The notes: generated by a model not told the origin, from the sequence alone. Numbered from the stretch's first letter, positions 20,761 to 29,617 are shown. The stretch: DNA of 64,000 nucleotides from Stappia sp. 28M-7 (GCF_014252955.1 NZ_JACMIA010000001.1:3122258-3186257); one strand, 5' to 3'. Made by a program: numbers and translations.

Positions 20761-20789
20761 GTTATGTAGAACCGGCTTGGGGGTGTCAA
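20761..20789 (-). promoter_or_regulatory. Promoter candidate for tRNA-Tyr/tRNA-Gly/tuf
   Basis: On the minus strand a perfect TTGACA is followed after 17 bases by CATAAC, about 87 bases upstream of the tRNA-Tyr 5' end. It lies in the spacer divergent from rlmB and is the only strong -35 element there. Confidence 0.55.
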
Positions 20790-20882
20790 CACCCATTTAT
20801 AGCCTTTGGACACAAAAACGACCGCCCGTCCGGCAGCGGTTTCTCCTTGCCGGTGGATCACCTTGCGGATAATCGCTCGCTC

Positions 20883-21866
20883 ATGACACGCTCCGACACA
20901 CCGGCCGGCCCGTCCGGCACAAACACCAGCCCTGAAGATCATGGTGCAGAGGCGCCCGCGCGCTCGCGCGAGAAGCCCCGCCACGGCGGCGCAGGCGGCG
21001 GCAGGGACTACAGGGACGCCAAGGGCCGTGGCGCCAAGGGCGGCTTCCGGAAAGCAGGCGGCAAGCCGGCGGCCCAGGGCGCGGCCCATGATGGAGAGGG
21101 GCGCCGCCCCTTCGCCAAGGCCCGCCCGCGCCCCTCGCGCGAGGGAGATGCGCCCGAGGGACCGGTGCTTCTTTATGGGCTGCACACGATCGAGGCGGCG
21201 TTCCGAAACTCCGACCGCCGCCGCCACCGGCTGCTGGCGACGGAGAACGCCCAGCGCCGGCTGAGCGAGCGCGGAATCACCTTCGACGTTCCTGTGGAAA
21301 CAGTGAATCCGCGGCAGCTCGATCACCTCGTGGGACGCGATGCGGTCCACCAGGGCGCCGTTCTGGAGGCGGATCCCCTGCCCGCCTTCGGTCCGCGCGA
21401 CCTTGCCAGGGCACGCCTGGTGCTCGCCCTCGATCAGGTCACCGACCCGCATAATGTCGGTGCCATCCTGCGCTCCGCCGTGGCGCTTGCCGCCGATGCG
21501 GTGGTGACGACCGAACGGCACGCGCCGGAAGAAGGCTCCGTGCTGGCGAAATCCGCCTCCGGTGCACTCGATATGGTTCGGCACGTGCGCGTGAAGAACA
21601 TGGCGCGCTTCGTCACCGAAATGCGCGAGGCCGGCTTCCAGGCCGTCGCCCTCGACAGCGAAGGACCGGCACGCCTCGAAGAGACGGACCTCAGCGACAA
21701 GGTGCTGCTGATTCTGGGGTCCGAAGGCAAGGGCGTGCGCCAGGGCGTGCGCGAGGCCTGTAATGCGCTCGCCCGGCTCGACATGCCCGGCGCCATCGCC
21801 TCGCTCAATGTCTCGAATGCGGCCGTTCTGGCCCTTTATGTCACGCGCGCGAAGATGGGGCTCTGA
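20883..21866 (+). CDS. rlmB: 23S rRNA (guanosine-2'-O-)-methyltransferase RlmB-like
   Basis: From the ATG at 20883 the protein has 327 residues. After about 95 disordered, Arg/Lys/Gly-rich residues come the L30e-like substrate-binding domain and a SpoU (TrmH) methyltransferase domain. The three SpoU motifs are DQVTDPHNVGAILRSA (near 182), LILGSEGKGV (near 275) and SLNVSNAAVLALY (near 305). RlmB methylates G2251 of 23S rRNA; TrmH relatives act on tRNA G18, but the length and N-terminal domain favour RlmB. The basic tail is longer than in E. coli. It is divergent from tRNA-Tyr. Confidence 0.88.
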   Translation: MTRSDTPAGPSGTNTSPEDHGAEAPARSREKPRHGGAGGGRDYRDAKGRGAKGGFRKAGGKPAAQGAAHDGEGRRPFAKARPRPSREGDAPEGPVLLYGLHTIEAAFRNSDRRRHRLLATENAQRRLSERGITFDVPVETVNPRQLDHLVGRDAVHQGAVLEADPLPAFGPRDLARARLVLALDQVTDPHNVGAILRSAVALAADAVVTTERHAPEEGSVLAKSASGALDMVRHVRVKNMARFVTEMREAGFQAVALDSEGPARLEETDLSDKVLLILGSEGKGVRQGVREACNALARLDMPGAIASLNVSNAAVLALYVTRAKMGL

Positions 21867-21877
21867 GCCCCTCTTTG
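21857..21877 (+). terminator. Possible terminator of rlmB
   Basis: GGGGCTC-T-GAGCCCC spans the stop codon and is followed by the short T-rich TCTTTG. The stem is strong but the one-base loop means the real stem is shorter, so this is a moderate call. Confidence 0.45.
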
Positions 21878-21945
21878 CGTCGCGTCGAGACCAAAGAGCC
21901 GCCCCCTCCCCCGAAAATACCCTTTGATAGCCCGCCTCTTAATTC

Positions 21946-21974
21946 TTGACTCAATAACTCAAGTTAAATATTGC
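21946..21974 (+). promoter_or_regulatory. Promoter candidate for the TonB receptor operon
   Basis: TTGACT is followed after 17 bases by TATTGC, about 90 bases before the proposed GTG start. The spacer holds the repeated word ACTCAA and overlaps an inverted repeat (CTTGA...TCAAG), which could be a repressor site for metal- or nutrient-dependent control. Confidence 0.55.
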
Positions 21975-22056
21975 CGGCTTCGGGCGCTCGATCGCCCCAG
22001 CCAGCTTTTGCGCGAGCCACCCTCTCTACCCTCCCACTCAAGACAATAATTGAGGG
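21947..22056 (+). promoter_or_regulatory. Two CAATAA-centred CTCAA/TTGAG elements upstream of the TonB receptor
   Basis: Two similar elements flank the leader: CTTGACTCAATAACTCAAG overlapping the promoter (from 21945) and CTCAAGACAATAATTGAGG (22037-22055) just before the start codon. Both have a CAATAA centre with CTTGA/TCAAG or CTCAA/TTGAG arms. The arrangement suggests paired operators. No known iron (Fur, Irr, RirA) box is matched convincingly. Confidence 0.4.
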
Positions 22057-22063
22057 CCCCATC

Positions 22064-24769
22064 GTGCAAAATGCCAAGAAGCGCGCCGCGATCAGCGGTG
22101 TCGCGACGATCGTGCTTGCCCTGCCGGCAGCCTCCTTCGCCCAGTCGCAGGCGCCCGCCGTCTCTCCCGCCACATTGGCCAGCGAACAGGCGCAAGACGA
22201 CTCGGATCCCCGAGCGGCCGGCACTCCCGCAACCGACGACAAAGAGGGCGGCGAGCAGGGTAAGGCCACGCCTCTCAGCCGGATCATCGTCCCCTTCTAC
22301 GAGCTGCTGAGCCCGCGCAGTCGGGCGGATGTCGGCACGACGACCCTCGACCAGGAAGGGTTCACCGTACGCACGGATGGCAGCGGCGATGCCAACTCCG
22401 CCCTGCGCGGCCTGCCGAACGTCCAATACCAGGACGAAACCGATACCGACGCGGGCATCGACGGCCAGAAGATCCTCGACACGCGGCCCGAGCTCCTCTC
22501 CATCTCGGGCGGGCGCACCTACGAAAACAACTTCATCGTCAACGGCATCCCGACCAACACGGTCACCGGCTCGGTCGAGCGCTATGGCAACTCGGAGCTG
22601 GCCAGCGACACCAATACGCCCAATGCCGACCGCTTCTACGGCCTGCACCCCCAGACGATCTTCGTGCCGTCCGATTTCGTGGAGAGCGCGACGGTGGTCG
22701 ACAGCAATGCCTCCGCGCGATACGGCAACTTTCAGGGCGGCGTCGTTTCCTACGAACTGAAGAAGCCCAATACGGAACGCTGGACAGGCACGGCAAGCGT
22801 CAAGGTCGAAAGCGACAAGTTCGTCAGCTACAACATCGCGACGACCGACGGCACCAATCCGCTCGAGCGCAAACCACCCGAGTTCACCAAGATCAAGTCA
22901 TCGCTTTCGCTGAGCGGGCCGATCAACGAAATTTTCTCGATGATTGCGCAGTACAGCAGGACCGATGCAACCACCAAGAAGCAAAAAGACTACATCTATT
23001 ATTCCGGCGACATCAGGGAAGATTCCCTGAATAACTTCTTCAGGCTCCAACTCGACGCCAAAACGGACTACGGACTGTTCTCGCTGGAGGGAATGGTCAC
23101 CGACTATACGCAAGGGTACGAAAGCCCGAACTGGCGCGACATGCATGTCGACGTCTCCACCCGGACCTATGCCGGCAAGCTCGAGCATTCCTACACGTTC
23201 GACACTGTCGAAACGCCGCTCGGCCAGATTCTCGGCCTGACGCTCGACACCAAGGCCGTCGTCTCCCACTCCTCGACGCGGAACCAGACGAACAGCGACA
23301 CCGCCCGCGTTTACCAGATCAGGGAAGGCACCAGAACCGCCTCCCAATGGACGTCGAGCGATCCGGACATCCTCTCCTGGTGCCGGCTCGACCCGACCTC
23401 GACATCGAATGTCATCTGCTACGACGGCGGGTTTGGCGCGAACAAGGTCCAGGAACAGACGCAGTATCTCTTCGGCCAGAACGTCACGGGATCCATCTGG
23501 GCCGGCACATTCGAGGCCGGCTTCGACCTGACCCACACGAACGCCCGCCGCGCGCGCGAAAGCGACTTCACCTACTACACCTCGGTGAACACGCTCTGGG
23601 ACGCCCGCTCCCTCGGGCTCAGCCAATTCACCTGCCTGGGCAGCGAGGCCTGCGGCCCCGATCAGTATGCCGACAAAAAGTCGATCTGGGAGGCTTTCGA
23701 CAACACGACAACGCTCAACTCGGCGGATGCCTGGCTGCAACTCGAGCAGACCTTCGGCTGGCTGACCGTCCGGCCGGGTGTGCGCCTCCAGGTCGACGAC
23801 TACCAGAAGAACATCAACATCGCGCCGCGTATCGCCGCGACGATCACGCCCACCGACCGGATCGAGCTCTCTGCCGGGTTCAACCGCTATTACGACGGCG
23901 AAAGCCTTGCCTATGCCATCCGTGACAATCAGCCCCGCGGGCAGTCCTACATCCGCAGCCACGACGGCAGCGGCAATGTCACCGACGAATGGACGATGCG
24001 CGCAGAGACAGGCGTCTATGGCAACAGGGCCTCGGACCTGCGAACCCCCTTCACGGACGAATGGGTGGCCGGCCTCAAGGTCATCGACCCACTCACCGAT
24101 GGTGCGTTCCGCCTGCGCTATGTCAACCGCGCGATGAAAGACCAGTACGCGAGGGCGAATCTCGGCAGCAATGTCTGGGAACTGACCAACTCCGGCACCG
24201 GGGCCTACGAATCCGCCACCGCGGAATATGCCAAGACCTGGCACATGGAGCGGTTCCGTTTCCTCGATCACCTGACGCTGACCGCCTCCTTCACCTGGTC
24301 CGCTCAGGAGCTGTCGCCCGACAGCTACTTCTATGACGAGGACGACCTCCTCGACCGGATCCTCTACAATGGCCGGTCCTATTCGGTCGCAGGCTTCTCC
24401 GTCGTGACCGGCAACATGGACATCCCCATGCGCGCCCAGCTCGCGATGATGACGAGCTGGTACGAGGGCCGGTTCAACCTGGGCTTCGCCGCCAACTACA
24501 ACTTCCCCTTCACCGGCGTCGAAGACACGGGGCGCACGCAGGTGTTCGAGGGCGTTCGCCACGACGTCTGGGAGGACAAGGATTTCGACGGAACCCTCAC
24601 CGTCGACCTGCACTCCAACCTTGTCCTTCTGCGCGACGGGCACAGAAGCGTCAGCCTCAACCTGGTTGCCAACAATCTCTTCAACGAAATCGGCAACGCG
24701 ACGGCCAACAACAGCAATCCTTTCATCAAAGGGCGGAGCTTCTGGCTCGGCCTCAGCACCACATTCTGA
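22064..24769 (+). CDS. TonB-dependent outer membrane receptor
   Basis: I chose the GTG preceded by TGAGGG, giving 901 residues that start with a clean signal peptide (QNAKKRAAISGVATIVLALPA, here cut short, ending ASFA). A plug domain follows at about residues 70-240 (SALRGLPNVQYQ, NNFIVNGIPTNTVTG, SARYGNFQGGVVSYEL), then a 22-strand-type barrel ending in SFWLGLSTTF with the terminal Phe. Two close Cys pairs (residues about 440-455 and 525-530) may form loop disulfides. It imports a scarce ligand using TonB energy; the ligand is unknown. A di-heme peroxidase-like gene starts 10 bases downstream, so both are one operon. Confidence 0.88.
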   Translation: MQNAKKRAAISGVATIVLALPAASFAQSQAPAVSPATLASEQAQDDSDPRAAGTPATDDKEGGEQGKATPLSRIIVPFYELLSPRSRADVGTTTLDQEGFTVRTDGSGDANSALRGLPNVQYQDETDTDAGIDGQKILDTRPELLSISGGRTYENNFIVNGIPTNTVTGSVERYGNSELASDTNTPNADRFYGLHPQTIFVPSDFVESATVVDSNASARYGNFQGGVVSYELKKPNTERWTGTASVKVESDKFVSYNIATTDGTNPLERKPPEFTKIKSSLSLSGPINEIFSMIAQYSRTDATTKKQKDYIYYSGDIREDSLNNFFRLQLDAKTDYGLFSLEGMVTDYTQGYESPNWRDMHVDVSTRTYAGKLEHSYTFDTVETPLGQILGLTLDTKAVVSHSSTRNQTNSDTARVYQIREGTRTASQWTSSDPDILSWCRLDPTSTSNVICYDGGFGANKVQEQTQYLFGQNVTGSIWAGTFEAGFDLTHTNARRARESDFTYYTSVNTLWDARSLGLSQFTCLGSEACGPDQYADKKSIWEAFDNTTTLNSADAWLQLEQTFGWLTVRPGVRLQVDDYQKNINIAPRIAATITPTDRIELSAGFNRYYDGESLAYAIRDNQPRGQSYIRSHDGSGNVTDEWTMRAETGVYGNRASDLRTPFTDEWVAGLKVIDPLTDGAFRLRYVNRAMKDQYARANLGSNVWELTNSGTGAYESATAEYAKTWHMERFRFLDHLTLTASFTWSAQELSPDSYFYDEDDLLDRILYNGRSYSVAGFSVVTGNMDIPMRAQLAMMTSWYEGRFNLGFAANYNFPFTGVEDTGRTQVFEGVRHDVWEDKDFDGTLTVDLHSNLVLLRDGHRSVSLNLVANNLFNEIGNATANNSNPFIKGRSFWLGLSTTF

Positions 24770-24778
24770 ATAAGAGCA

Positions 24779-25936
24779 ATGCCTTTCTTCCGTTTCTTCG
24801 CGGGTCTGTGGGGCCTGTGCCTTGCCGTTGTACTGCTCATGCCGGCGCTTTTGATACAGGAGCGCTGGCAGCGAGCCGGCGACAACAGGCTCGCTTCGAC
24901 CTTTCCTTCCCAGCCGGACGAAGGAGACTTCGAGGCGTTGCGCAGGGCCTATGCGCGACCGCCGTCCGAGTGGCCTGAGGCTCTGGTCGAACCGGAGGTC
25001 GCCTTCGTGGAACTGGGCCCGCTCGAGCAGCGCCCGAACCCGCAAGGCGCCGAGCTCCAGAAGGCGCGCCTCGGGCGCAGGCTCTTCGAGGATCCCCTGC
25101 TGTCCGCTTCCGGGCACTTCTCTTGCCAGTCCTGCCACAACCGGCAGCTTGGCTGGGGCGACGGGCTCAGGGTTTCGGTCGGTCACGGGCGCCAGGAGGG
25201 GCGGCGCAACGCCCCTTCGCTCTTCGGGGTCGCCTATCGCGACGCGTTCTTCTGGGACGGACGGGCATCAACCCTTGAGCAACAGGCCGCAGGCCCGCTT
25301 CTGAACCCTGTCGAGATGGCCAATGAAAGCCTCGATGAGGTGGTCGAACGCCTTCGCGCAAGGCCGGACTATGTCCGCGCCTTCAGCCGGGTCTACGGCG
25401 AAATGCCCATCGCCTTCTCGCACGTCGCCGACGCATTGGCCGCCTTCCAGCGCACGCTGGAGCGCGGAACCCGATTCGACCGCTTCGCCGCAGGGTTGCC
25501 CGTCCGCTTTTCCGATGAGGAGCTTTGGGGCCTCAATCTCTTCCGCGGCAAGGCGGGCTGCGCCAATTGTCACTTCGGCCCGCTGCTGACCGACCAGAAG
25601 ATGCACAATCTGGGGCTCACCTTCTTTCGCCGGCGGCTGCAGGATCTCGGCCGCTACGAGGAGACCGGCGATCCGCAGGACGTCGGCCTGTTCCGCACGC
25701 CCTCCCTGCGCCATGTACGGCTGACGGCGCCTTACATGCACAATGGAGCCATGCCCCGCCTCGTCAACGTCATCGCCTTTTATGTTCAAGGCGGTGGCCG
25801 CATCCGGCCGCGCAACGAGGCGGACGCGGCCGACCCGCTTTGGCCCCACGCGGCGCGCACCTCGCCGCTCCTCAAGCGCCTCGAGCTGGAGCGGGCTGAA
25901 ATCCAGGCGCTGGTGGCATTCCTCGAAAGCTTGTGA
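24779..25936 (+). CDS. Di-heme cytochrome c peroxidase/MauG-family protein
   Basis: The 385-residue protein starts with a membrane anchor or signal helix (FFRFFAGLWGLCLAVVLLMP). It has two heme c sites, CQSCH near residue 116 and CANCH near residue 261, with family words FWDGRASTLEQQA, NPVEM and PYMHNGAMP. Members reduce peroxide or, like MauG and MbnH, oxidise Trp/Tyr in partner proteins. It starts 10 bases after the TonB receptor stop. This pairing recalls methanobactin/copper loci, where MbnH accompanies a TonB receptor, but no MbnP-like gene is seen, so the substrate is open. Confidence 0.88.
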   Translation: MPFFRFFAGLWGLCLAVVLLMPALLIQERWQRAGDNRLASTFPSQPDEGDFEALRRAYARPPSEWPEALVEPEVAFVELGPLEQRPNPQGAELQKARLGRRLFEDPLLSASGHFSCQSCHNRQLGWGDGLRVSVGHGRQEGRRNAPSLFGVAYRDAFFWDGRASTLEQQAAGPLLNPVEMANESLDEVVERLRARPDYVRAFSRVYGEMPIAFSHVADALAAFQRTLERGTRFDRFAAGLPVRFSDEELWGLNLFRGKAGCANCHFGPLLTDQKMHNLGLTFFRRRLQDLGRYEETGDPQDVGLFRTPSLRHVRLTAPYMHNGAMPRLVNVIAFYVQGGGRIRPRNEADAADPLWPHAARTSPLLKRLELERAEIQALVAFLESL

Positions 25937-26036
25937 ACAGGTGGCGTAATCGCGTGCACAACACGTTTGTTTTTGAGCAAAGCAGCCTTCGAAACGGATG
26001 CACGCATCGGAAAGGTGTGCTAAACGCCGCTCCGAT

Positions 26037-26112
26037 GCCGGTATAGCTCAGCTGGTAGAGCACCTGATTTGTAATCAGGGGGTCACGGGTTCGAATCCTG
26101 TTGCCGGCACCA
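26037..26112 (+). tRNA. tRNA-Thr (anticodon TGT)
   Basis: A 76-nt cloverleaf: acceptor GCCGGTA/TGCCGGC, D-arm GCTC/GAGC, anticodon loop TTTGTAA, T-arm with TTCGAAT and an encoded 3' CCA. It lies alone between the di-heme cytochrome gene and pyrE. Confidence 0.97.
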
Positions 26113-26240
26113 CTACCTCCCCGATGTTTTCCAGTCCGAACACGGCACGGTCCGCATCGCGGGTCGAACGGTTTCGCCCGGCTGCGCAACAGCCGGGCCG
26201 AAGGCGCAACACGGCGCATACAGCAGCGAGAGGACAGCAC

Positions 26241-26936
26241 ATGAACCCGATCGGTTTCCCGGATCCCGCCTTCGTGTCACGCCAGACGGCCAGGATGCTG
26301 CTCGAGGTCAAGGCGGTCCACTTCCGCGCCGACGAGCCCTACAAGCTGACCTCCGGCCTTGCCAGCCCGGTCTATATCGACTGCCGCAAGCTGATTTCCT
26401 TCCCGCGCCTGCGCGCGACGCTGATGGATTTTGCCACCGCCACGATCCTGCGCAATGTCGGCTTCGAATCGCTCGACGCGGTCGCTGGCGGCGAGACGGC
26501 AGGCATCCCCTTCTCCGCCTGGATCGCCGAACGCCTGGGCCTGCCCATGCAGTATGTGCGCAAGAAGCCGAAGGGCTTCGGCCGCGATGCGCAGATCGAG
26601 GGCGTGTTGAAGGAAGGCGACCGGGTGTTGCTGGTCGAGGATCTGACCACCGACGGCGGCAGCAAGGTCCGCTTCGCCGAAGCGCTTCGCAAGGCCGGTG
26701 CCCAGGTCGACCACGCCATCGTGCTCTTCTTCTACGACATCTTCCCGCAGACCTATGAGGCGATGGCCCGCAATGGCCTGACGCTGCACTACCTCGCCAC
26801 CTGGCGCGATGTGCTGGCGGTCGCCCGCGACGAGAACCATTTCGACGAGAAGACGCTGGCCTCGGTCGAGTCGTTCCTCAACGAGCCGCTGAAGTGGTCC
26901 GCCGCCCATGGCGGCATCTCCGAATTCTCGGTCTGA
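26241..26936 (+). CDS. pyrE: Orotate phosphoribosyltransferase
   Basis: The 231-residue protein starts at an ATG preceded by GAGAGGA. It has the PRPP-binding loop [14 protein letters not shown] near residues 129-142, the substrate segment [16 protein letters not shown] and the [15 protein letters not shown] loop. It converts orotate and PRPP to OMP in pyrimidine synthesis. It belongs to the longer alphaproteobacterial PyrE type. It converges with the desaturase gene, with only 12 bases between them. Confidence 0.95.
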   Translation: MNPIGFPDPAFVSRQTARMLLEVKAVHFRADEPYKLTSGLASPVYIDCRKLISFPRLRATLMDFATATILRNVGFESLDAVAGGETAGIPFSAWIAERLGLPMQYVRKKPKGFGRDAQIEGVLKEGDRVLLVEDLTTDGGSKVRFAEALRKAGAQVDHAIVLFFYDIFPQTYEAMARNGLTLHYLATWRDVLAVARDENHFDEKTLASVESFLNEPLKWSAAHGGISEFSV

Positions 26937-26948
26937 AGCGCCCCGTCC

Positions 26949-27989
26949 TCACTCTGCCTTTGAAAATCTCTCGCGCTCCAGCCCCCGCGCCAGGACCGGA
27001 TGTTCCACCGGCTCCTTGGCGCGGAAGGCATGGCGGCGCGCGATCTCCAGATATGAACGGTAGACGTAGCCGCCGTTTTCCGCCCGGAACGCGTCGCGGT
27101 GGCGGCGATAAAGACCCGGCAGCCGATACCAGGGAAGAGCCGGAAAGCGGTGATGCACCGCGTGCAGCGAGTTGAACAGGAACAGGAAGGCAAGCGGACC
27201 CCGGTCCTCGATGATCACCGTCCGGTGCCCGACCGCCTCTTCCGCCTGATGCTCCAGAAAGGTGCGCACGCACAGGAGCGACCACGCGCCGTAGCAGACC
27301 GCCAGATAGGCCGGCAGCGAGAAGCCCGGCAAAAGCCTCAGCAGCCCCAGCAAGACGCCCGCAAGCACCAGGTGCTCGCCCCAGGCACGCATCACGTCCC
27401 CTCTTCCCTTCCGCGCGAGATGCCATTCGGCAGCAACGAAGCCCGCCATGCCGATCGCCGGCCCGACCAGCATCCGCCCGAACAGCGTGTTGTTGAAGGC
27501 CAAAAGGGCACGCCGGCCTCGCCCTGCGGTTCGCCAGTCGCGTGGATGCAGGTACCAGCTCTCCGGATCCTCGTAAGGATCGGTCAGGCGCGGGTCGTCA
27601 TGATGGGCGATGTGCAAGGCACGGAACCGCCAATAGGGAACGAACAACCCGAGCGGCAGCCCAGCCAGCAGCGCGTTCAGCCGCGGATTGCGGAACGGGT
27701 GGCCGTGCAGCAACTCGTGCTGCAGCGACGAATGCAGCGTGACAATGGGCACGAGGCACAGCCAGAAGAGCGCCGACCAGCCCGCCCCCTGCACCATGGA
27801 GGCTGCCGCAACAAGCCCGCCAAACGCCAGATAGACCCCGCCGATCAATGCAAATGTCGGCCATTCGAACGCAGCGCGTGAGAGCAGGTGGGGCTCGACA
27901 GCGGCGGGTAAGGCAGCTCCTGCTCCCTCCTGCAAGGTCTGAAGGTCGTGGGGAAAGCCATCGGCGGAGAGGGTTTGCGCGGTCTGCAT
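26949..27989 (-). CDS. Membrane fatty acid desaturase
   Basis: The 346-residue integral membrane protein has the three histidine boxes of the di-iron desaturase/hydroxylase family: HELLHGH near 90, HIAHH near 125 and HAVHH near 277. Hydrophobic spans lie around 45-85, 165-185 and 195-245. It should introduce a double bond into acyl chains (or act on a related lipid such as a carotenoid) using oxygen and electrons from ferredoxin or cytochrome b5-type donors. It is divergent from an XRE-type regulator with two palindromes in the shared spacer, which suggests local repression. Confidence 0.85.
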   Translation of the reverse strand: MQTAQTLSADGFPHDLQTLQEGAGAALPAAVEPHLLSRAAFEWPTFALIGGVYLAFGGLVAAASMVQGAGWSALFWLCLVPIVTLHSSLQHELLHGHPFRNPRLNALLAGLPLGLFVPYWRFRALHIAHHDDPRLTDPYEDPESWYLHPRDWRTAGRGRRALLAFNNTLFGRMLVGPAIGMAGFVAAEWHLARKGRGDVMRAWGEHLVLAGVLLGLLRLLPGFSLPAYLAVCYGAWSLLCVRTFLEHQAEEAVGHRTVIIEDRGPLAFLFLFNSLHAVHHRFPALPWYRLPGLYRRHRDAFRAENGGYVYRSYLEIARRHAFRAKEPVEHPVLARGLERERFSKAE

Positions 27990-28047
27990 GCAGCACAGAG
28001 TGTCGGAACGCCCGCGCGGAACAATGTGTCGATATCCAAATGCAAAT

Positions 28048-28068
28048 GTGATTTTATTGGAAAATCAC
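28048..28068. promoter_or_regulatory. Inverted repeat GTGATTTT-N5-AAAATCAC in the desaturase/regulator spacer
   Basis: A perfect 8-bp inverted repeat with a 5-base spacer, centred about 80 bases from each divergent start codon. Shape and position fit an operator for the adjacent HTH regulator. Confidence 0.6.
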
Positions 28069-28082
28069 GGGGTACATGTAAA

Positions 28083-28101
28083 TTCACAACATTGATGTGA
28101 A
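28083..28101. promoter_or_regulatory. Inverted repeat TTCACA-N7-TGTGAA in the desaturase/regulator spacer
   Basis: A second perfect repeat, 6 bp per arm, 14 bases downstream of the first and close to the regulator start. It shares the TGTGA/TCACA word with the first repeat, so both may bind the same regulator. Confidence 0.5.
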
Positions 28102-28139
28102 ACTGCATATCCGCAATCGACCGGAAAGGCGCCATTGCG

Positions 28140-28988
28140 ATGACCGGAACCGACAAACGCGAGCTCGCGGCGCTTTTTCGCGAAAGGCTCGGCATCCTGA
28201 TGGCGCGGCGCGGCGAGCCGCCGAGCCGGTTCGCCGCACGGGTCGGTCTCGACCGCTCTGCGCTCAGCCACTTTCTTGATTCCGCCTCCACCCGCATGCC
28301 GCGGGCGGAGGCGCTCTGCGACATCGCCCGCTCGGAAGGGGTCACCACCGACTGGCTGCTGGGGCTGACCCAGAGCGCCTCGGACGCGGCAACCATCGCG
28401 CCGGCCATCGAGATCGAACAGGCGGACCACGGTCGCGGCGATACATTGCTGGCGAACTGGCACCAACAGGCGGTCGGCTACAAGATTCGCTATGTGCCGG
28501 GCACGATCCCGGATCTGCTGCGCACCGAGGCGGTGCTTGCCTACGAGTTCGGCGCGCCGGAAACCGTCAAGGCCGCAGCAAAGGCCGACCAGGGCCGGCG
28601 CCTGCTAGCCTATACGCGCCGTCCGGAGACGGACATGGAGGTCTGCATGCCGCTGCAGACGCTCGACCAGCTGGCGGGCGGCACAGGCATCTGGGCCGGA
28701 CTGCCCGAGGATGACCGCCGCGAACAGCTCCGCCACATGGCCCGGCTGGTGGACGAACTCTATCCCACGTTCCGCCTGTTCCTCTATGATGCTCGCGCCC
28801 GGTTTTCTCCCCCCTACACCGTCTTCGGCCCGCAGCGCGCCGCGCTCTATCTCGGCTCGTTCTATCTGGTGGTGAATTCGGTCGAGCACATCCGCGCACT
28901 CACCCGGCATTTCGACATGCTGATCCGTGCCGCCTCCATCGGGCCAGACCGCGCAGCCTCGCATTTGCGCGACCTGGCCAACCGGTAG
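28140..28988 (+). CDS. XRE-family helix-turn-helix transcriptional regulator
   Basis: The 282-residue protein has an N-terminal HTH of the XRE type (residues about 12-75: RLGILMARRGEPPSRFAARV, LDRSALSHFLDS), followed by a roughly 200-residue alpha-helical C-terminal region with no motif I recognise (LLAYTRRPETDMEVCMPLQT, RAALYLGSFYLVVNS). That part could sense a ligand or act as oligomerisation domain. Its location divergent from a desaturase, with palindromes between, suggests control of membrane lipid unsaturation; this is inference. Confidence 0.8.
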   Translation: MTGTDKRELAALFRERLGILMARRGEPPSRFAARVGLDRSALSHFLDSASTRMPRAEALCDIARSEGVTTDWLLGLTQSASDAATIAPAIEIEQADHGRGDTLLANWHQQAVGYKIRYVPGTIPDLLRTEAVLAYEFGAPETVKAAAKADQGRRLLAYTRRPETDMEVCMPLQTLDQLAGGTGIWAGLPEDDRREQLRHMARLVDELYPTFRLFLYDARARFSPPYTVFGPQRAALYLGSFYLVVNSVEHIRALTRHFDMLIRAASIGPDRAASHLRDLANR

Positions 28989-29114
28989 CAGGACGCGCAG
29001 GAGAGCGTTTCTGTCTCACGTCTTCGTGAAATCGGGCATCTTGAGAAGCGATGGGAAATGCGTCGACACTCGCTCGGGCGGCTTGTTGCGCCGCACCTGA
29101 GGGAGACACATCAC

Positions 29115-29558
29115 ATGCTCAAGTCCTGCCTGCGCACGGTCGCCGTGCTCGCAGCCTTCGCGGCCACCACATCGCTCGCCAATGCCGACCCCATCGAGAT
29201 CCGCCAGAACATGATGAAGTCTGTCGGCGCCGCCACCGGCACGCTCGGCAAGATGGTGAAAGGGGAAATCCCCTACGACGCCCAGCTGGCCGGAATGGCC
29301 ATGCGCGTCCTGTTCACCACCCCGTCCGGCTTCGTTACCCAGTTCCCGGAAGGGGCCGATTCGCCGACCAGCGAGGCCGGCCCGAAGATCTGGGAAGACC
29401 GCGCGGGCTTCGAGAAGGTCGCCCTCGACATGCAGACCGCCGCCATGGCCGCGATCCCCGCGGCAAGCGAAAGCCTCGATGCGCTGAAGGCCTCCTTCGG
29501 CTCGGTCGCGCAGAACTGTCGCGCCTGCCACGAGACCTACCGCGTCAAGAAGAACTGA
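29115..29558 (+). CDS. Cytochrome c' (class II cytochrome c)
   Basis: I chose the ATG after GAGGGAG; it opens a signal peptide (MLKSCLRTVAVLAAFAATTS, cleaved after LANA). The 147-residue product is a four-helix bundle type with its single heme site CRACH near the C-terminus (residue about 135), followed by ETYRVKKN, and an N-terminal IRQNMMKSVG in place of the usual R-x-x-x-M/F start. Cytochromes c' bind NO and CO in the periplasm and can protect against nitrosative stress. The next gene is a di-heme cytochrome c; the two are separated by hairpins. Confidence 0.9.
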   Translation: MLKSCLRTVAVLAAFAATTSLANADPIEIRQNMMKSVGAATGTLGKMVKGEIPYDAQLAGMAMRVLFTTPSGFVTQFPEGADSPTSEAGPKIWEDRAGFEKVALDMQTAAMAAIPAASESLDALKASFGSVAQNCRACHETYRVKKN

Positions 29559-29585
29559 TCTAACAAGGACCTTGAGTATGCCAGA

Positions 29586-29617
29586 CCGCGCGCCGGAGCA
29601 GACCCTCCGGCGCGCGG
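29586..29617 (+). terminator. Strong hairpin between cytochrome c' and di-heme cytochrome genes
   Basis: CCGCGCGCCGGAG and CTCCGGCGCGCGG form a perfect 13-bp stem over a 6-base loop. No T-run follows. A second hairpin (GGCCTGCC/GGCAGGCC, 29622-29641) follows immediately. Together they may reduce read-through or stabilise the upstream mRNA so that cytochrome c' is made in excess. Confidence 0.55.

Noticed and set aside
22898-25186. Minus-strand frame of over 760 codons opposite the TonB receptor and di-heme cytochrome
   Set aside because: Antisense of two well-supported genes; no motif or signal.
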